A DNA stretch of 64,000 nucleotides from Musa acuminata AAA Group (GCF_036884655.1 NC_088339.1:30155001-30219000), one strand, 5' to 3'; shown: positions 50,286 through 62,506, counted from the stretch's first letter. Notes: generated from the letters alone by a model not told the origin. Made by a program: numbers and translations.

Positions 50286-50320
50286 ACTTTCTTTAAAAAA
50301 AAAAAAATAAATAAATAAAA

Positions 50321-50497
50321 GTGGAGTCTTTATTTCTTGAGGCTTACCAAATCATAAGAATAAAAGCCGTTAATGGATTTAAAAGAGTCACATAGGTATG
50401 TTTACAACACAGCGACTGCTGCTACTGCTATTCCACCCCATGCATAGACAAAGGCCTCGTCTCCGATATGTTTCCATCAATCACAAAAACCACACAC
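50321..50497. other. Short spacer, activase 3' flank
   Basis: The spacer lies between the LINE poly(A) tail and the Rubisco activase stop codon. The retroelement therefore ends within about 180 bp of the activase coding region and may lie next to, or within, its 3' untranslated region. Confidence 0.4.
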
Positions 50498-53270
50498 TCA
50501 GACGGGGTACAAGCAGCTCCCATCGTCGCTCCTGGCCGTCGGATCAAAGTTTGTGGCAATCGGATCAGTGCACCCTTCTGGAACTGGGACGCCCACCTGT
50601 TGAGCTGCTTTCCCTGCATACGGGTAGTAAGCTTAACGCATCAGCTATGGCCACAACGCACCATATCTTTTGTTCGTAAGAGACAGGATGACATAGAGAG
50701 TGCGAACCGTAGAACTGTCCCGTGTTAATGGCGTCCTCATTGGCGTCTCCCAGCGCGGCCTCGCTCAGGTACTTGTCGGCCAGCTGCACCCTCTTCACGT
50801 TCTCTTGCTCCTTCACCAGCATGTTACCGTACTCCATTAGCTTCTCGAGGCTCATCTTGGGCTGGTCGAACGTCGGCGGCCCTTCCAGTGAGTTGACTAA
50901 CTTCTTGTTCACGCTTTCAACCCCGATCTCTGCAACCCATTTCCTCACCTCATCATCATACACCCTGGCTCGGACGGCGCCAAAGAAGTCTGCATTACAC
51001 AAGCAACATCAGCTAAGTTCGATGCTAAAGATCGAGTCTGATGAACACCCAGCTTCATGTTCGTTTTGGGTTTCGGGAAGCTTACCGATGGACTGGCCGG
51101 GGAACGAATCGACGAGCTTGACAATGTCCTCCTTGGCGACATTGTCGGTCCTAAATATTCCGGCGCAGACGCCGATGCGGTCCTCTCTGGTTGGCGCCCA
51201 GTAGAACTTCTCCATACGACCATCACGAATGAGCGGAGCATAGAGGGTGGAGAAGTCGTTTCCGGTGACGATGATGGGAACGCGGGGGTTCTCCTGCTTG
51301 TTGTACATTCCCGGGAGCTGCACGTTGGTTGGGTTATCGGCGATGTTCATGAGGGTGGCGTTCACCATCTGGTTGTTGACGGTGTACTGGGTGGTGCCGC
51401 CGAGCCGCCCAGCTCCGGCGTCGAGATCGTTGATGAAGAGGCAGCACATCTTCCCCTTCTTGATGATTTCGGCTGCCTCCCGGTACCTTTGCCTGATCAA
51501 TTTTGCAGGCTCTCCTGCATTCCCACTTTCCAGTTCTCCGGCACTCATCATTATAGGGCTGCAAACAGGACAGTTAAATCGATCATGAGCCTCCGACGAA
51601 TTCACAATGCCTTCAAAGTAGCTACCAAGAGTCTAATCATACGACACAAGTATTTGATCCTTCTACAAGGTGGGGAAACACAGAAATTGACTCAGATATC
51701 AGATCAGGGTGTTCATAGAATCAGAGTGCCTCACATGAATATGTTCAAAATGTGCAATGATTCATTACAGGTGCAACAATTGAGATTGTAAAAATGAATG
51801 ATCGATTGCTTAGAATCCAATCTTTCTCATGCTGACAGATTTATAATTAATCGCAGGCATTGTCTTCACATCTTTAAGGGCAAATGCCAAAAGGGAGAAA
51901 AGATGATGGACAACGATGATTTTACAAAGTCAGGTCTGATGTCATAGAACTCAGATTAAAATACAACAGGACATATTGATGGTGAAACTTCCATGCAGAG
52001 AAACAGCATACAAGTATGAATCTTGTCAATGGCACCATATCAAGCATAGGTTAGCAGTTGCAGAACAGAGACGCAGCGGCAGCTAAGTTGTTAATTTACT
52101 TAAATATGTAAATTAAGGGTCTTTTAACACTACAGTGATGAAATTTACTTGTTAGCAAACTCTCTGTTCTATGGGTTTGTATGAACAATTTGTTCTGGTT
52201 CAAAGGAACAAAAACTGAGTCGTAAAGATTATAGTGTCAAAGATTCATTGGTAGTAGCATGTGTGGATCGTATATTGATGGATCAGAGGTATGTGGAAAA
52301 AGTTGTGATATCTCAATTCTCTAAGATTTGCAGTATGTTCGATGCTTACAGGATTGAAGAACAAAGAAATATCAGCTTCTTTAAGCAGTTCATCATGCTC
52401 AAATCAATGATTCAACCACATGATACGAGCTTACTTGATTCCCATCTTGGCGAACACGAGCTCACACTGGAAGGATTTCCCCTGCCCTTTGCCTCCCCAG
52501 ATACCCAAAATCAATGGAACCTGTCAACAAATCTTCGCAGTGAGATTCACATCGAACATGTATCAGTGCACCACCAACGAGAACAATGATCACCTTGATG
52601 TTGGGCAAGTTCATGAAGTTCTTGGAGATGTGAACAACAAGTTTGTCCATGAAAGCGGGAGCGATGTAGAATCCATCCATGGTGTTGTCGAGGTTGTACC
52701 TAAAATCACAACAGTAGTCAAGGCCCTGTCTCTACGAAGCAGACACAGAGAAATGCCATGGAGCTGCATAGAGAAGAGGTTGTTGCAGTTGTCTTACTGA
52801 CGGAGGCCCTGGCTGATGTATTCGTAGGAGCTCAAGACGGCCTCATGAGTCCCATCGCCCGTGGGTGCTTGGAAGAGGGAATCGGCCAGCCCCTTCCCTC
52901 TGGTGATGTCCTGCTGATCATCCGATACATCGTAAGCGAGCCCCGCCCACCGGTCTTTCTCGGTCTGCTTCGACTCATCGAGGTCTGCAGCCAAGACCTT
53001 GAAGGTGCGAGTGGGGACCCTCCCGTGGCTGGGAACCGAGTTCGCCTTCTTCAAGCTGCTCCCCAAGAACACTGAGCTAGGGATCGAAGCTCCCGAGCTG
53101 GAGCCATGCAGGCTCAGCTACACACCAACACAAACGCAACTCAACTCAGAGCCAGAGCAGAAAAGACGCTATATACAGTACAATCAAACAGTAGAAGAAC
53201 GTGATGTGCGAACGCAGCACGGTACCGGGACTCGGTTGACAGCTCCGATGGTGGAGACGGCGGCGGCCAT
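50498..53270 (-). CDS. RCA: Rubisco activase, alpha (redox) form
   Basis: Seven minus-strand exons (53270-53232, 53117-52798, 52699-52594, 52520-52435, 51558-51086, 50989-50708, 50613-50498) join in frame to 473 residues. A Ser-rich chloroplast transit peptide ([13 protein letters not shown]...) precedes [22 protein letters not shown]. The AAA+ ATPase core has the P-loop [12 protein letters not shown] (about residue 163), [20 protein letters not shown], Walker [15 protein letters not shown] and [24 protein letters not shown]. The C-terminal exon adds the alpha extension with two redox cysteines, VPEGCTDP and DDGSCLYPV, which in the alpha form let thioredoxin-f tune ADP sensitivity. The enzyme removes inhibitory sugar phosphates from Rubisco in the stroma. 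Exon 1 has only 13 codons; its donor (GTCCCG) is non-consensus but gives the right frame and sequence. TATTAATATT lies about 57 bp upstream of the ATG. Retaining the last intron would replace the redox tail. Confidence 0.95.
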
Positions 53271-53326
53271 GCCGGAGGAAGCCTGCAACCAATGGATCGC
53301 GGATGGGGATTGGAAGACGGCGAAGA

Positions 53327-53336
53327 AATATTAATA
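53327..53336 (-). promoter_or_regulatory. TATA-like element of Rubisco activase
   Basis: TATTAATATT on the minus strand, 57-66 bp upstream of the start codon. A GATAAA-like light-box core lies further up near 53495, but I do not assign it a function. Confidence 0.45.
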
Positions 53337-54015
53337 GCAATGGGCATGGCAGGGGTGTGGTGGTGGTGAAGCCGATGGGGTTTGCCTGAGCTCGGGATCG
53401 CTGTGTGGCTGTGGCTGGCGACTTCCTGATGGCCACACGCTTGTGATCCGGTTGGCGACGCGTGGCACAACCGTAGGCGACGGCTGAGTTTAGATAAAGT
53501 TGTACAGAAAAGAAGAGCATTTTTGCAGTGAGAGTTTAAACTTTGGGGATAACCAAAAGTCTGTAGGAAGAAGAGTTGAGAACTCACTCCAGACAACGCA
53601 TGGGTGGGGCTCGGGTTGGCCTCTCCATTGATATTTCTGGCATGTCATGGACTCGTAGTTTACACGCTATTTTTATACGAAATGTGGTGTCAAAGAGAAA
53701 CCCAAAGCACCTCCGAGAACAAACTTATGGTTGAGCAACCGATCTAATTCCAGTATCAGAACCGTAGAACTGCAGCAAGACGAGGTATATATGAGCTAAG
53801 GATCCTTGAACTTTCGGATGCTAAGGCAACTGGGATTCTACGAGGCATATATGTAGCTGTATTTTCGACATTTTCTTGAGATTGGAAGTATGCGAATAGA
53901 ATTAAATAAAATCACAAGAAAAATATAGCAACTAGTAAATGTGTTTACAGAGGAAAGAGAGCATGCAACGACATTAACATGAAGATGATGGAGGAGCAGG
54001 ACACTGCGATGAGAC
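53337..54015. other. Activase promoter and AHL 3' flank
   Basis: This spacer lies between two minus-strand genes. No separate gene is supported; open frames here (for example 53141-53596) overlap promoter and leader sequence. Confidence 0.45.
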
Positions 54016-54969
54016 TCAGTAGGATGGAGGCGGCCGAGGAGCTGCAGCGGAAGCCCAAGCGCCCAAAACCTCGTGGGGAATCTGACCATCAGGTAATAGA
54101 TTTGGTGGCAGATTCAACAGCGACATCGACGCCGGATCCAATCGCCCATGCGCCAGCTGCGATGACCATCTGCCGCCGCCTTCATTGCTTCTCGGTCTCT
54201 GCGGCAATCCTTCTGTGACCAATCGAGCCACCACAGCCGCTGGCTCTTCATCCTCATGCAGTAACCGTTCGTATGTGGTGTTCAAGAATGTGGCTGCGAT
54301 CATCATCACCGGGCCCGAGGCGACCAATTTTCCCACAACATTCCCTCCCACCACCTGCCCCTCGCCGCCAGCTAGGTAGACTGCAAGCCCGGTGGCGCCG
54401 GGCGGCGATGGCGTCGGCAGGAAAGACCCGGAAAGAAAAAGGATCTCGAAGCAGCCTGGAAGCGTGATTACCCCGGCCGGCGCTCCAGGCTGGCGAAGCG
54501 TGACACCGGTGACGACCCCGCTTCCGCTCAAAATACAGACCCCTCGCTGCCTCCGGCGGGCGAAGGTGGCAACGGCGTCCATGATGTTGGTTCCGCTGGC
54601 GACTTCGAGGACATGGGCGTGGAGCGCGTTGGGGTTCTCCCGCGTGATGATGACGGGCGGCCTCGGCTTGTTCTTGGAACCTGGCGGTCGGCCTCGAGGG
54701 CGGCGGCCCGCGGCGCCGCCAGCTCGGCTGTCAGGGCCACCGTCGACCACCTCGAGGCCACCGGTAGACTGGTCGTCGGCATTTCCTTCGTCTTCGTTGG
54801 GGTGGTTGTTGCTGCCGTTGCTGTTGGTGGTCATGGTGGTTTTGGTGTTCGGCTTTCGGTCTCTTCGATTAAAGTGGTGGTTGCGGTGGTCGATGGTGCT
54901 GATGGGGTTTCGGAGATGAAGGAGAAAGGCGGAGATTGCTGAGGTGACCCTGGGATCGACCGCTCCCAT
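54016..54969 (-). CDS. AT-hook motif nuclear-localized protein (AHL, type I)
   Basis: An intronless 317-residue protein, as usual for clade-A AHLs. A single type-1 AT-hook, [20 protein letters not shown] (about residues 89-108), binds the minor groove of AT-rich DNA. It is followed by the PPC/DUF296 domain (about 115-250) with [58 protein letters not shown] and [20 protein letters not shown]. AHLs form trimers through PPC and repress growth of hypocotyl and petiole, or influence flowering and leaf ageing. The core hexapeptide normally reads GRFEIL but here reads GCFEIL (Cys173, codon 54451-54453). The frame is open above the ATG at 54969 but has no earlier ATG; MTTNSN at residue 46 is a second possible start. 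The C-terminus is proline-rich (APRPPPSY). Confidence 0.92.
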   Translation of the reverse strand: MGAVDPRVTSAISAFLLHLRNPISTIDHRNHHFNRRDRKPNTKTTMTTNSNGSNNHPNEDEGNADDQSTGGLEVVDGGPDSRAGGAAGRRPRGRPPGSKNKPRPPVIITRENPNALHAHVLEVASGTNIMDAVATFARRRQRGVCILSGSGVVTGVTLRQPGAPAGVITLPGCFEILFLSGSFLPTPSPPGATGLAVYLAGGEGQVVGGNVVGKLVASGPVMMIAATFLNTTYERLLHEDEEPAAVVARLVTEGLPQRPRSNEGGGRWSSQLAHGRLDPASMSLLNLPPNLLPDGQIPHEVLGAWASAAAPRPPPSY

Positions 54970-55964
54970 CGCCTCATCTCCGTTCCTCCACCGGTACGCC
55001 AGCTCTTCAGACAAGTAGGAGCACGATTGCGAGAAGACGAACAAGAAAGACTGAGATCAGAGACGGGTCTCTTATAGGTTCTGTATGTCGTTCTGATAGC
55101 CATCACTTCTCTCTGCAACTTTTTACCCTTTGAAGTTTTACTCCCTTTCATGCGGATCAATGAGCACTTTGTCATCTTTACTTCCATCCTTCCTTTTTTG
55201 GTTGCTTCTCTCAGACGTGATGATGACATTAGGTCATACGAGACACTTGGAAGAAAAGAACGAGAAGGAAGAAGACCGAAACGCATGAATCTCCTAACAA
55301 ACAACTACGCTAAAGGCTTCATCAGTTGCATTGCTAAAGGGTCCGACGAGGAGTGATGATGAACAAAATGATCAAGAAGAGGTGCTCCCCTTCTTGTTAA
55401 AGGGCCCTTGCAGAGTGTACAGGATTCAACCCACATCAGAAAGCGACTCCTCGTGGTGGTGGTGATGATGACGGTGGCGCTGCTGCTGCCGCTTATCAAA
55501 AGCTATCCTCTTCTCTATCCGCATCCCCTTTCATCATTGCAGCATAAGGGAGAGGACCATCTCAGTTGTTAGAGCTGTTCCATACATTTCTTCGTCGGTC
55601 TCCGTTGATATTTTGACTGCACGACGTCTTCGATGCACTGCGGTCTTCCTTAGAATTCAATGGTTGGGTGCTGGTTTCGGTCGCCCACTGTCTCTGCATT
55701 CCCAACTCTTCCTATCGTAACGAGTCACTTTTAGGAAAAATCATGTCGACGATTCGAGACTACTTCTTTGGAGACTACAGTTGAAGCCTTTGACCATAAT
55801 TTATGTAATATGGAGAATTTTGATTCTTCAATTTTGCAATAATTCTTAATTTGGCAAGAATGTTTTCTGAGAAACATCTCGATCGATGATTGATCTATTG
55901 ATTGTTGAATTTAAAACTATTGAATCAAAAGGTTTAAGTCTAAATTAACAGAAATATAATTGAG

Positions 55965-55991
55965 TTATATATATATATATATATATATATA
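55965..55991. repeat. (AT)n microsatellite
   Basis: A run of about 13 AT units in AT-rich intergenic DNA. Confidence 0.9.
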
Positions 55992-56507
55992 AATGTTTGA
56001 AGCGAATGAGTTAAATACAGTGACTGTGCGTTGGTTTCATGTTTACCCACCCAATCCTCACCCAACTTGCCAACTCTTGCGACATGGACGGTGGGCCTGT
56101 TCTAACCTCCACGGTTGGCTGGTCGAGTTGACAGCTCGAACTGACACCTCATCCACTACTATGATTCGCCAACTTGGGGTGGCGTCATGCTGCACTTGGT
56201 ATTGCAGACGTACGATTAGCTTCCTTCACAATGATAGGACTTCCTTTGTATGCGTTACTCTCTTTCCTACCTGCCCTGTTACTGGACGTCTTCGTGGCCC
56301 TACATGTGCTTCGGCGCTTTCTCCAATCACAAGATCAACAGGTGAGACGTTTGGGCCGTGAACGGAGAGACAACCATTGGTGTTGCAGAGGCTGGAGAGA
56401 TGAGCCGCTTAACATGGGACACACAGACTTATTGTGGTTAGTGGACGTCTCGTCCAATTGATTTGATAGTGCACTTTGTCTCAATTCTCCGAAGAGGATC
56501 CATTATT

Positions 56508-56509
<2 letters not shown>

Positions 56510-56540
<31 letters not shown>
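56510..56540. repeat. (GA)n microsatellite
   Basis: A run of about 15 GA units, not adjacent to a called gene. Confidence 0.9.
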
Positions 56541-56542
<2 letters not shown>

Positions 56543-59500
56543 AACAAGGAGTGGTCACTACTGAAAACTTTACTGAGTGATATCACCTGCCACAAAATCT
56601 AGTGGCAATCATTTAATTTTAATTACATTAATTCACATAATAGAGGAAAAAGCCCTTAAGGGAGAGTTTGAAGCTCAATCATTAGACAGCCATGTCTGTG
56701 AAAACCATTTTATGATGGTAAGAAGAATTTATAAAATTCTATTTTTTAAACTCAAATTAATTAATGCTAATCACATTAATCCACTGTTAATTTAAAATCT
56801 TTGAGTGAAGATAGAAGCGAAGGATGTTGAATGAGCATATATCTTATGCTTAAATCGGAAGAACAAAAACTTATAATTGATTGCAATGCAACTTGATGAA
56901 TTCGGCAAATGAATGCGAGAGCTTTCAGCTTTACAGTTCCTTTTCTTCTCGCTCCGGCTGAAGAGTAGAAGTAAAGGCAAAGGTAGTGTGCATGGCAGTG
57001 TTCGCCAGCCGACAGAGACGAGAGTTCTGAGGCTTTCACTTCATCTCGCTTCACCCTTCTCCACTCAACTCAGCACAGCAACGGCGGTGTCTGACACCCC
57101 GATGCTACGTGCATGAGTTTGATCTTCCCATCCCCCACGCGACTCCCAGTGCACGAGCACGAATTCCGACGCCAACCTTCTCTCTCCTCCCCCCTCTCTC
57201 TCTCTCTTTCTCTTCTTTCAATGTGATGGTCATCGCAATCATAAAATATGTTACTGCATTAAGTTTCTTATTAGACAATCAAATAACAAATATATCTGAT
57301 TGAATCAAAGTACATCTGATGCATCCGTCGAAGAAATTTTATTAAAATTTTAAAAAAATAAAAGAAAAAAAGAAATTAAATAAATAAAATAAAAATATTT
57401 AAAAATACACACAATAGTATTTACCAGTATCTCACCCTCTCTGTCTTTAAAAATACACACAATAGATAAACATCATCTTGTTTATTAGGCCTTGTAAAAT
57501 ATTTATCAATAACATCTTAAACATATTGATATTTAAAAAAATACATTCATCCGGATGCTCCGATTATTATAATTCTTGTCAGTGAATCGACGAATTTGAG
57601 ACTGAATTTTATTATTGAAAGAATCCATGTGGATGAGCATTGTTTTAAGAATTTTTCTCTCCATTATATCTCTCTCCTTAGATTTTTTTTCTTGTAGTTT
57701 CTCTCTCTTTTAATTTTTTCTCTCTAGACTCTTTTTTTTTACTTTTAAATAAATTTTGTAGAAGACAAAGTTTGAGGAGATAGAAGAGAGAAAGATTAAA
57801 ATAAATTTTAGAAAAATTCTATTTATTGAAGATTTACGGAATAGCACTTAACAGCACCTCACGCTCGCCTTTTGCACCAACGCTTTACCTCTCTCTTGAC
57901 TTTTGGGTGTGGTGAATGAGACAATTTATTTACAGACCCTAAACCACAAAGTCAATGAAATAAGAACTCGTACTTAAACTAAACTCTTAATTTAATTTTA
58001 ATCAAATTTAACTACTACCTTTAACGTTAACGAAGTTCACCTGTAAGTGCTGCTTCTATTCATCAAATCTGGATTCAGATCAATACACGAAAGCATGCAT
58101 ACAGAACTGAGATGAGCCCTTTCAGACTTAAATCTGTTTTAAGTGTCCCAGCAGATGAGCCAAATCAATTATATGAGAAGTTTCAACGCGGCATTACAGC
58201 CATCTCTTTTCGGTTTGTCATTTCAAGTGTGTAAGACACAGCATTAGCAGGTTGGTGATGACAAGTGAGGACTAATTAATGAGACAGACAAGACATGTTA
58301 GGATTGGGACGTGCGGTTCGCCAAACGAAGTAGAGAGGATTCGTACGCAACAAAATGAGTGAATTAGATATCACGTCCCTTCTTGATTGGCTCATTTATG
58401 GCATGTGAGTAGGGAGGAGAGATTTGAATTCTTTGTTCCTGCCAAAACTGATGTTAAACGATGAGGCTGATGTTATAGTAGGAGATGATGCTCTACTATA
58501 TGGATTTGTCTTCCAAATCATATGGTTTGGACTGATTAAGACTAATAGACATGGTGGTTGGGCACCAAAGTAACCTGACTATTTAACTCGATTCTTTTTC
58601 ATCTCTTAAACAGCAAATTTCAATTCATCTTAACGCATCAATTCTTTGATGTAGCCTACAAGTGCACATATCGTAAGAGGTAGCAGAAGAAACTTTGTTT
58701 GACAGGAAGAGGAGTTGATCCCACGTTCTATAGTATGGAGTCGAGGAGCACTCATGCACGCACGCATGCATGCATGCGAATGCACCAATATATACTCCGA
58801 AGTGTTTTTTTTATGCTTCACATGATTTCATATACTGTAATAAATTTGCTCGTTATGTGTCCATGTGACATGCAATATGATGATCCACATATGTACTTTT
58901 GTAGATTTGCTCTACCAAGTCGTATACGAGCTAATGGTTTTGCACATATCCGATATAGAATCAATTCTTTTAAACTATCATAAATTTATCTCTTTTCAGA
59001 TCTAAGTAGTCTTTGTCGTACGAAACAGATGATATATTTTGACTCAATGCATTTGTAATTTTCTTTTATCTTCGTAATTTTTTTCTCATATTTGAAAAAA
59101 GTAAAAAAGATTGGAACAGTATAATGGATCAATAAATTAAATTCTTTTGCCGGAATGATATGAGACGATAATTATTTTTTAAAATAATTTAACTCTTATT
59201 TATTTATTTATTTATTATGAAAATATATTATTCATCCTACGTGAACATTGATAGAAAATCATGGTACAAGCTTCAATAAATGGTCGAATAAGATCATATG
59301 TTTTTTTTTTTTTTTGGATTTTTGATTGAATATAGCTAGTTCCGTCTTTTTTTATTTTAAATATATTTCTTAATTAATTAATTTATCATATAATTTTTCA
59401 AATAACATTGATGAATCACGTGCTCAAATTATCATTGTCGTCAGTTTCTTGTATTAGTCTCTTATGGTAATGGTCACCTATAGTGGGAGTAAGGGCAATT

Positions 59501-59975
59501 GCTTATGATGAGATGATGAGTCATTCAAAGGAAAGAGGTTGGCCGATGTGAGATTGTGATAGAACCAACTTTATAGTGTACATGCTACATGTATGTTACG
59601 TGAGTGGAATTCGCCGACGTCGAGGAAAAGATGTATCTGCTAGTGCCTTGACCGATAGTGAGGAGCAAAGTATCGATCATGAAGAACTATCAGGATGGCT
59701 TCTTCACGAGTTGGGATACGTAGCAGACCAAGAGACAGACATATGTGGAGATACAAAGAACAAGATAATCTAAAGGAAGCAATGTCGATGAGATGAACAG
59801 CGACAATTGGTGTTCGCATTTGGCTGTTTGACATGTGAGGAAGATCGCCAAGTAGAATGCATCTAGGAGAGACGATGGAATACCACAAGTGGGATAATCG
59901 CTATGGTATATCAACAGAGAGGGATTACTATCGTTAAATAACGAAGAAGGATAAATTTTACTTGAGATAAAAGAA

Positions 59976-60134
59976 CCTCTGATACCATAAAAATATTGAT
60001 ATGCAAGGGGAGGATTTTGTTCATTGGGGTAATGCATATTTAAAGTAAAAATTTCTCTCAATCATACACATATAGATTATTATAATTGATTCTCAAATCA
60101 TAAATTAATTAATTATATGCAAGGGGAGGATTTT
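59976..60134 (-). mobile_element. Copia-like primer-binding-site and LTR remnant
   Basis: On the minus strand, TGGTATCAGAGG at 59987-59976 matches 11 of 12 bases of the initiator-Met-tRNA primer-binding site (TGGTATCAGAGC) that follows the 5' LTR of most plant copia elements. Just upstream on that strand, two identical 20-bp repeats lie at 60134-60115 and 60018-59999, 116 bp apart, ending within about 12 bp of the site. Sequence downstream on the minus strand (59960-59640) would be the internal region, but no gag or pol motif is readable. It is either a truncated copia element or a small non-autonomous one. Confidence 0.4.
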
Positions 60135-61010
60135 AATTTTAATTTCATCGTCTTCTTCATACAAGTCCCCAGGCAGTCTCCTGTTGCTGTTGCTGGATTC
60201 TGTTTCTCTTGCACCCATGTGATCGTCATCGGCCTGCACCTGTATCGCTCTCTTCCCAAACTCATTAAGATTTGTCTACGCCCCCACAAACTTGTCCTTA
60301 ACTCAACTCCAGACCATGCCATTCCAAATCTTTGACGCCCATCTTTTACGCTAAAATCTAGTTGTTCTTTGGCCTAATTAACGCACTTGTTTTCAGCTCC
60401 AGTGCTTCACCACATAGAGCTGCCTTACAAAAGACTCGAGGAAGGCTCACTAATAAAACAAATCCATTTTTTGTTCTTTAATTCGAGTAGACCATGCAAC
60501 TCCAACTTGGCATGTCAAGCTCGTTAAAACCTAGATTTCTTCTGATGCTTGTTAAGTTTCAAGCACTTTCTTGAGCTATGGCTAAGAATTATTAGGGTTT
60601 TTTGTCATCATATTGAAGTTAGAGTGTTCTCAAAATGTGATACAGACATAGAGATCTTTATTGGAAAAGAAGGCAATAATACATGCAAGAGAAGAGACAG
60701 AAGCAGCTGGGTTTATTCCTTTAGGATTCGCAATTGGGATGTCGTGATGCCCAGGAAAATGAATAAGTTAAAGAATGCCAACAGATGCAATTTGTTCAGA
60801 GAGATCTGCAGGTTTAATTATGCTGGAGATATCAGAGAAAGGGGAATCTAATCCCTGTTTCACCAGACTCTATATAGTTTAAAGTAGACTTATAAGCATG
60901 TGATCTTGTTCTTACTACTGATATGTCAGTTTGTGAACTCTGTGGTGACCAGTGAAAAGGACAACCACACCACCTCCCATGCAATTCTGTGTGTGAATAA
61001 TATGACTGTC

Positions 61011-61049
61011 ACACACACACACACACACACACTCTCTCTCTCTCTCTCT
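61011..61049. repeat. Compound (CA)n(CT)n microsatellite
   Basis: About 11 CA units run directly into about 9 CT units. Confidence 0.9.
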
Positions 61050-61807
61050 GAAAAACACATATTTATAGCTTTTGTAGATTAAATTGTAATCAGATGAACT
61101 TCCTAGTTTCTTCTCTAATCCATCAAGTAGAGGGTATAGTGAGACATTGTTGCTTGCTAGTGACCATGTTCCTTGCTGGGTTAAAAACATAGTTGTATAC
61201 ATTGTTTGTTTTTTGTCTAAGAAGGAAAGCTTCTCTGTTTGTCATGCTTTGTGCATGCAGATGATTGGTAATGAAGAGTTTTTTGTTCTTGTTTCCTTTT
61301 CGTTGATAATAGTTGGCCAGTTAAGTTGCTTCCTTATGCTTGTTTCCGTATAACATGAGTATTGCCCTAACATCGAAGAAAAATGAGGAATCATGTTCCG
61401 GTAAGCTAGCTTAAGAAGACAGGAGGACATGCACTATTTTTGATGTAAAGATGGAAGAAAATATTGTGGTTATGCACTACTTTTGACTTCCTATGTTACT
61501 GAATCAAGCTTTTGAAGTATCCAAAGAAAATGAAGGAAGAAAGAAGAATAAATCAAATCATCATTAGAAATCACAGCTCTCCTTAGCTTCAATTGTTTCA
61601 AGATGATCAAAATGATTATTAGGCTATCATCTTTTACGGGTGCTCATGAAACCGAAATTTCACTCGTACAGTGTCGGATCAAAATTGCAAAAGCTTTCGA
61701 CCAAAGTATGAAACGAAAGACATCAACAAACGAGAAAGGTCACGATGAGACAAAGAATAAAAGAGTAGATGCAGAGTTGCAACAACAAGGATCAAAATAC
61801 AATTACA

Positions 61808-62506
61808 TCATTCGACCATAACCGGTTTGCGTTTCTGTCCCAGCCTAAGCTCAAGATCTAATTCTTCGACAGGGCAAGGCAGTTTTTGCTGGACGGCCAT
61901 AGAGCTTCTCATGGAGATAGAGGAGCACTTCAGGTCGGTTCGTCTTTTCTTGACGGTCAGGTGTTCCTCGTCATCTTTACTTGGATCTCTTAGGTTCAAA
62001 GTCTCACTGCCGAGCTTCAAATCCGGATCCAAGCAGGAGTCCTGTTCGTTCTCCTGAACGATCGAGGAAGAATAGGAAGGAGAAAGCAAGGCATATGTAC
62101 TCACTTCTGGGGTGGATGCCGCTGAAACCCTAGGACTGAGAGGAGATGCTGAGGGCATATATGGTCTTTGGGAGGAATGATGGGGGCGGTCATGATCGCT
62201 ATCATCGCCGGTCGGGCTCAAAGATTGTTTAAGCCTTGCTCGGTCTCGCCGGTGCACGTTCATGTGGCCGCCCAGCGCTTGCGCGGATCGGAATTCTCGT
62301 CTGCAAAAGCTGCAAGAATAAGACCTCGGCGGCCATATGTAACCCCCTATGTGGCCTGCGGAGTCCTCGGCGAAGGCTCTTTCTTCCCACGTCGCATGAT
62401 GGACATACGAGGAGGTGGCCGCAGGGACCGCTTCACGGATCTGAGAACCAATCGAGGGTTTCTCGCTCAAATCTCTACTCCACATCCAATATTTGCTCCG
62501 CTCCAT
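61808..62506 (-). CDS. SUPERMAN-like single C2H2 zinc-finger repressor
   Basis: An intronless 232-residue protein. A single zinc finger, [20 protein letters not shown] followed by [11 protein letters not shown] (Cys65, Cys68, His81, His85), contains the plant-specific QALGGH core; the basic [13 protein letters not shown] extension is the SUPERMAN/RABBIT EARS/ZFP10-11 form. The C-terminus has the EAR-type repression motif LDLELRLG (216-223). Such proteins recruit TOPLESS-type corepressors and control cell division or organ boundaries, often in flowers. The middle is rich in Ser and Pro, with an acidic stretch and KKRR near residue 190. The N-terminal [13 protein letters not shown] is typical of the group. 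The ATG at 62506 is the first in the frame. A TATTTTAA element lies some 40 bp upstream. The exact orthologue is not clear. Confidence 0.93.
   Translation of the reverse strand: MERSKYWMWSRDLSEKPSIGSQIREAVPAATSSYVHHATWEERAFAEDSAGHIGGYIWPPRSYSCSFCRREFRSAQALGGHMNVHRRDRARLKQSLSPTGDDSDHDRPHHSSQRPYMPSASPLSPRVSAASTPEVSTYALLSPSYSSSIVQENEQDSCLDPDLKLGSETLNLRDPSKDDEEHLTVKKRRTDLKCSSISMRSSMAVQQKLPCPVEELDLELRLGQKRKPVMVE

Larger units (their letters stand above)
48318..50320 (+). mobile_element. Decayed LINE retrotransposon, interrupted by an LTR
   Basis: Fragments of a plant L1-type LINE lie in order on the plus strand. The first, 48318-48563, could be the start of ORF1 (APAAGALSWSQVLSSS), though this is tentative. 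The second, 48749-48930, reads VKINLEKAYD, then after a one-base deletion VSWEAILKTLDF, NKWILSCVTSLSF and CVINDIIS, a reverse transcriptase core segment. The third, 49090-49660, holds the zinc-knuckle/RNase H end: VIALWLIWRAMNAAIF, then TWHKFNTDDSGIGFLIRDSN and, near the end, FRERNHLVNWLANLF. Stops, frameshifts and a large internal deletion show it is dead. The 3' end appears at 50281-50320 as an A-rich tail (50296-50320) on the far side of the inserted LTR. No LINE target duplication was found. Confidence 0.75.
54970..61807. other. Long gene-poor region with decayed repeats
   Basis: The first 300 bp are the AHL promoter flank. The rest is AT-rich with microsatellites (55965-55991 AT, 56510-56540 GA, 61011-61049 CA/CT), a copia-like remnant near 60.0 kb, and several 60-120-codon frames (for example 55993-56361 and 60549-60851) without recognisable domains. 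No gene is supported. Confidence 0.45.

Noticed and set aside
55993..56361. 122-codon plus-strand frame
   Set aside because: Composition is rich in Cys, Thr and Arg with no motif; adjacent to an AT microsatellite. Not supported.
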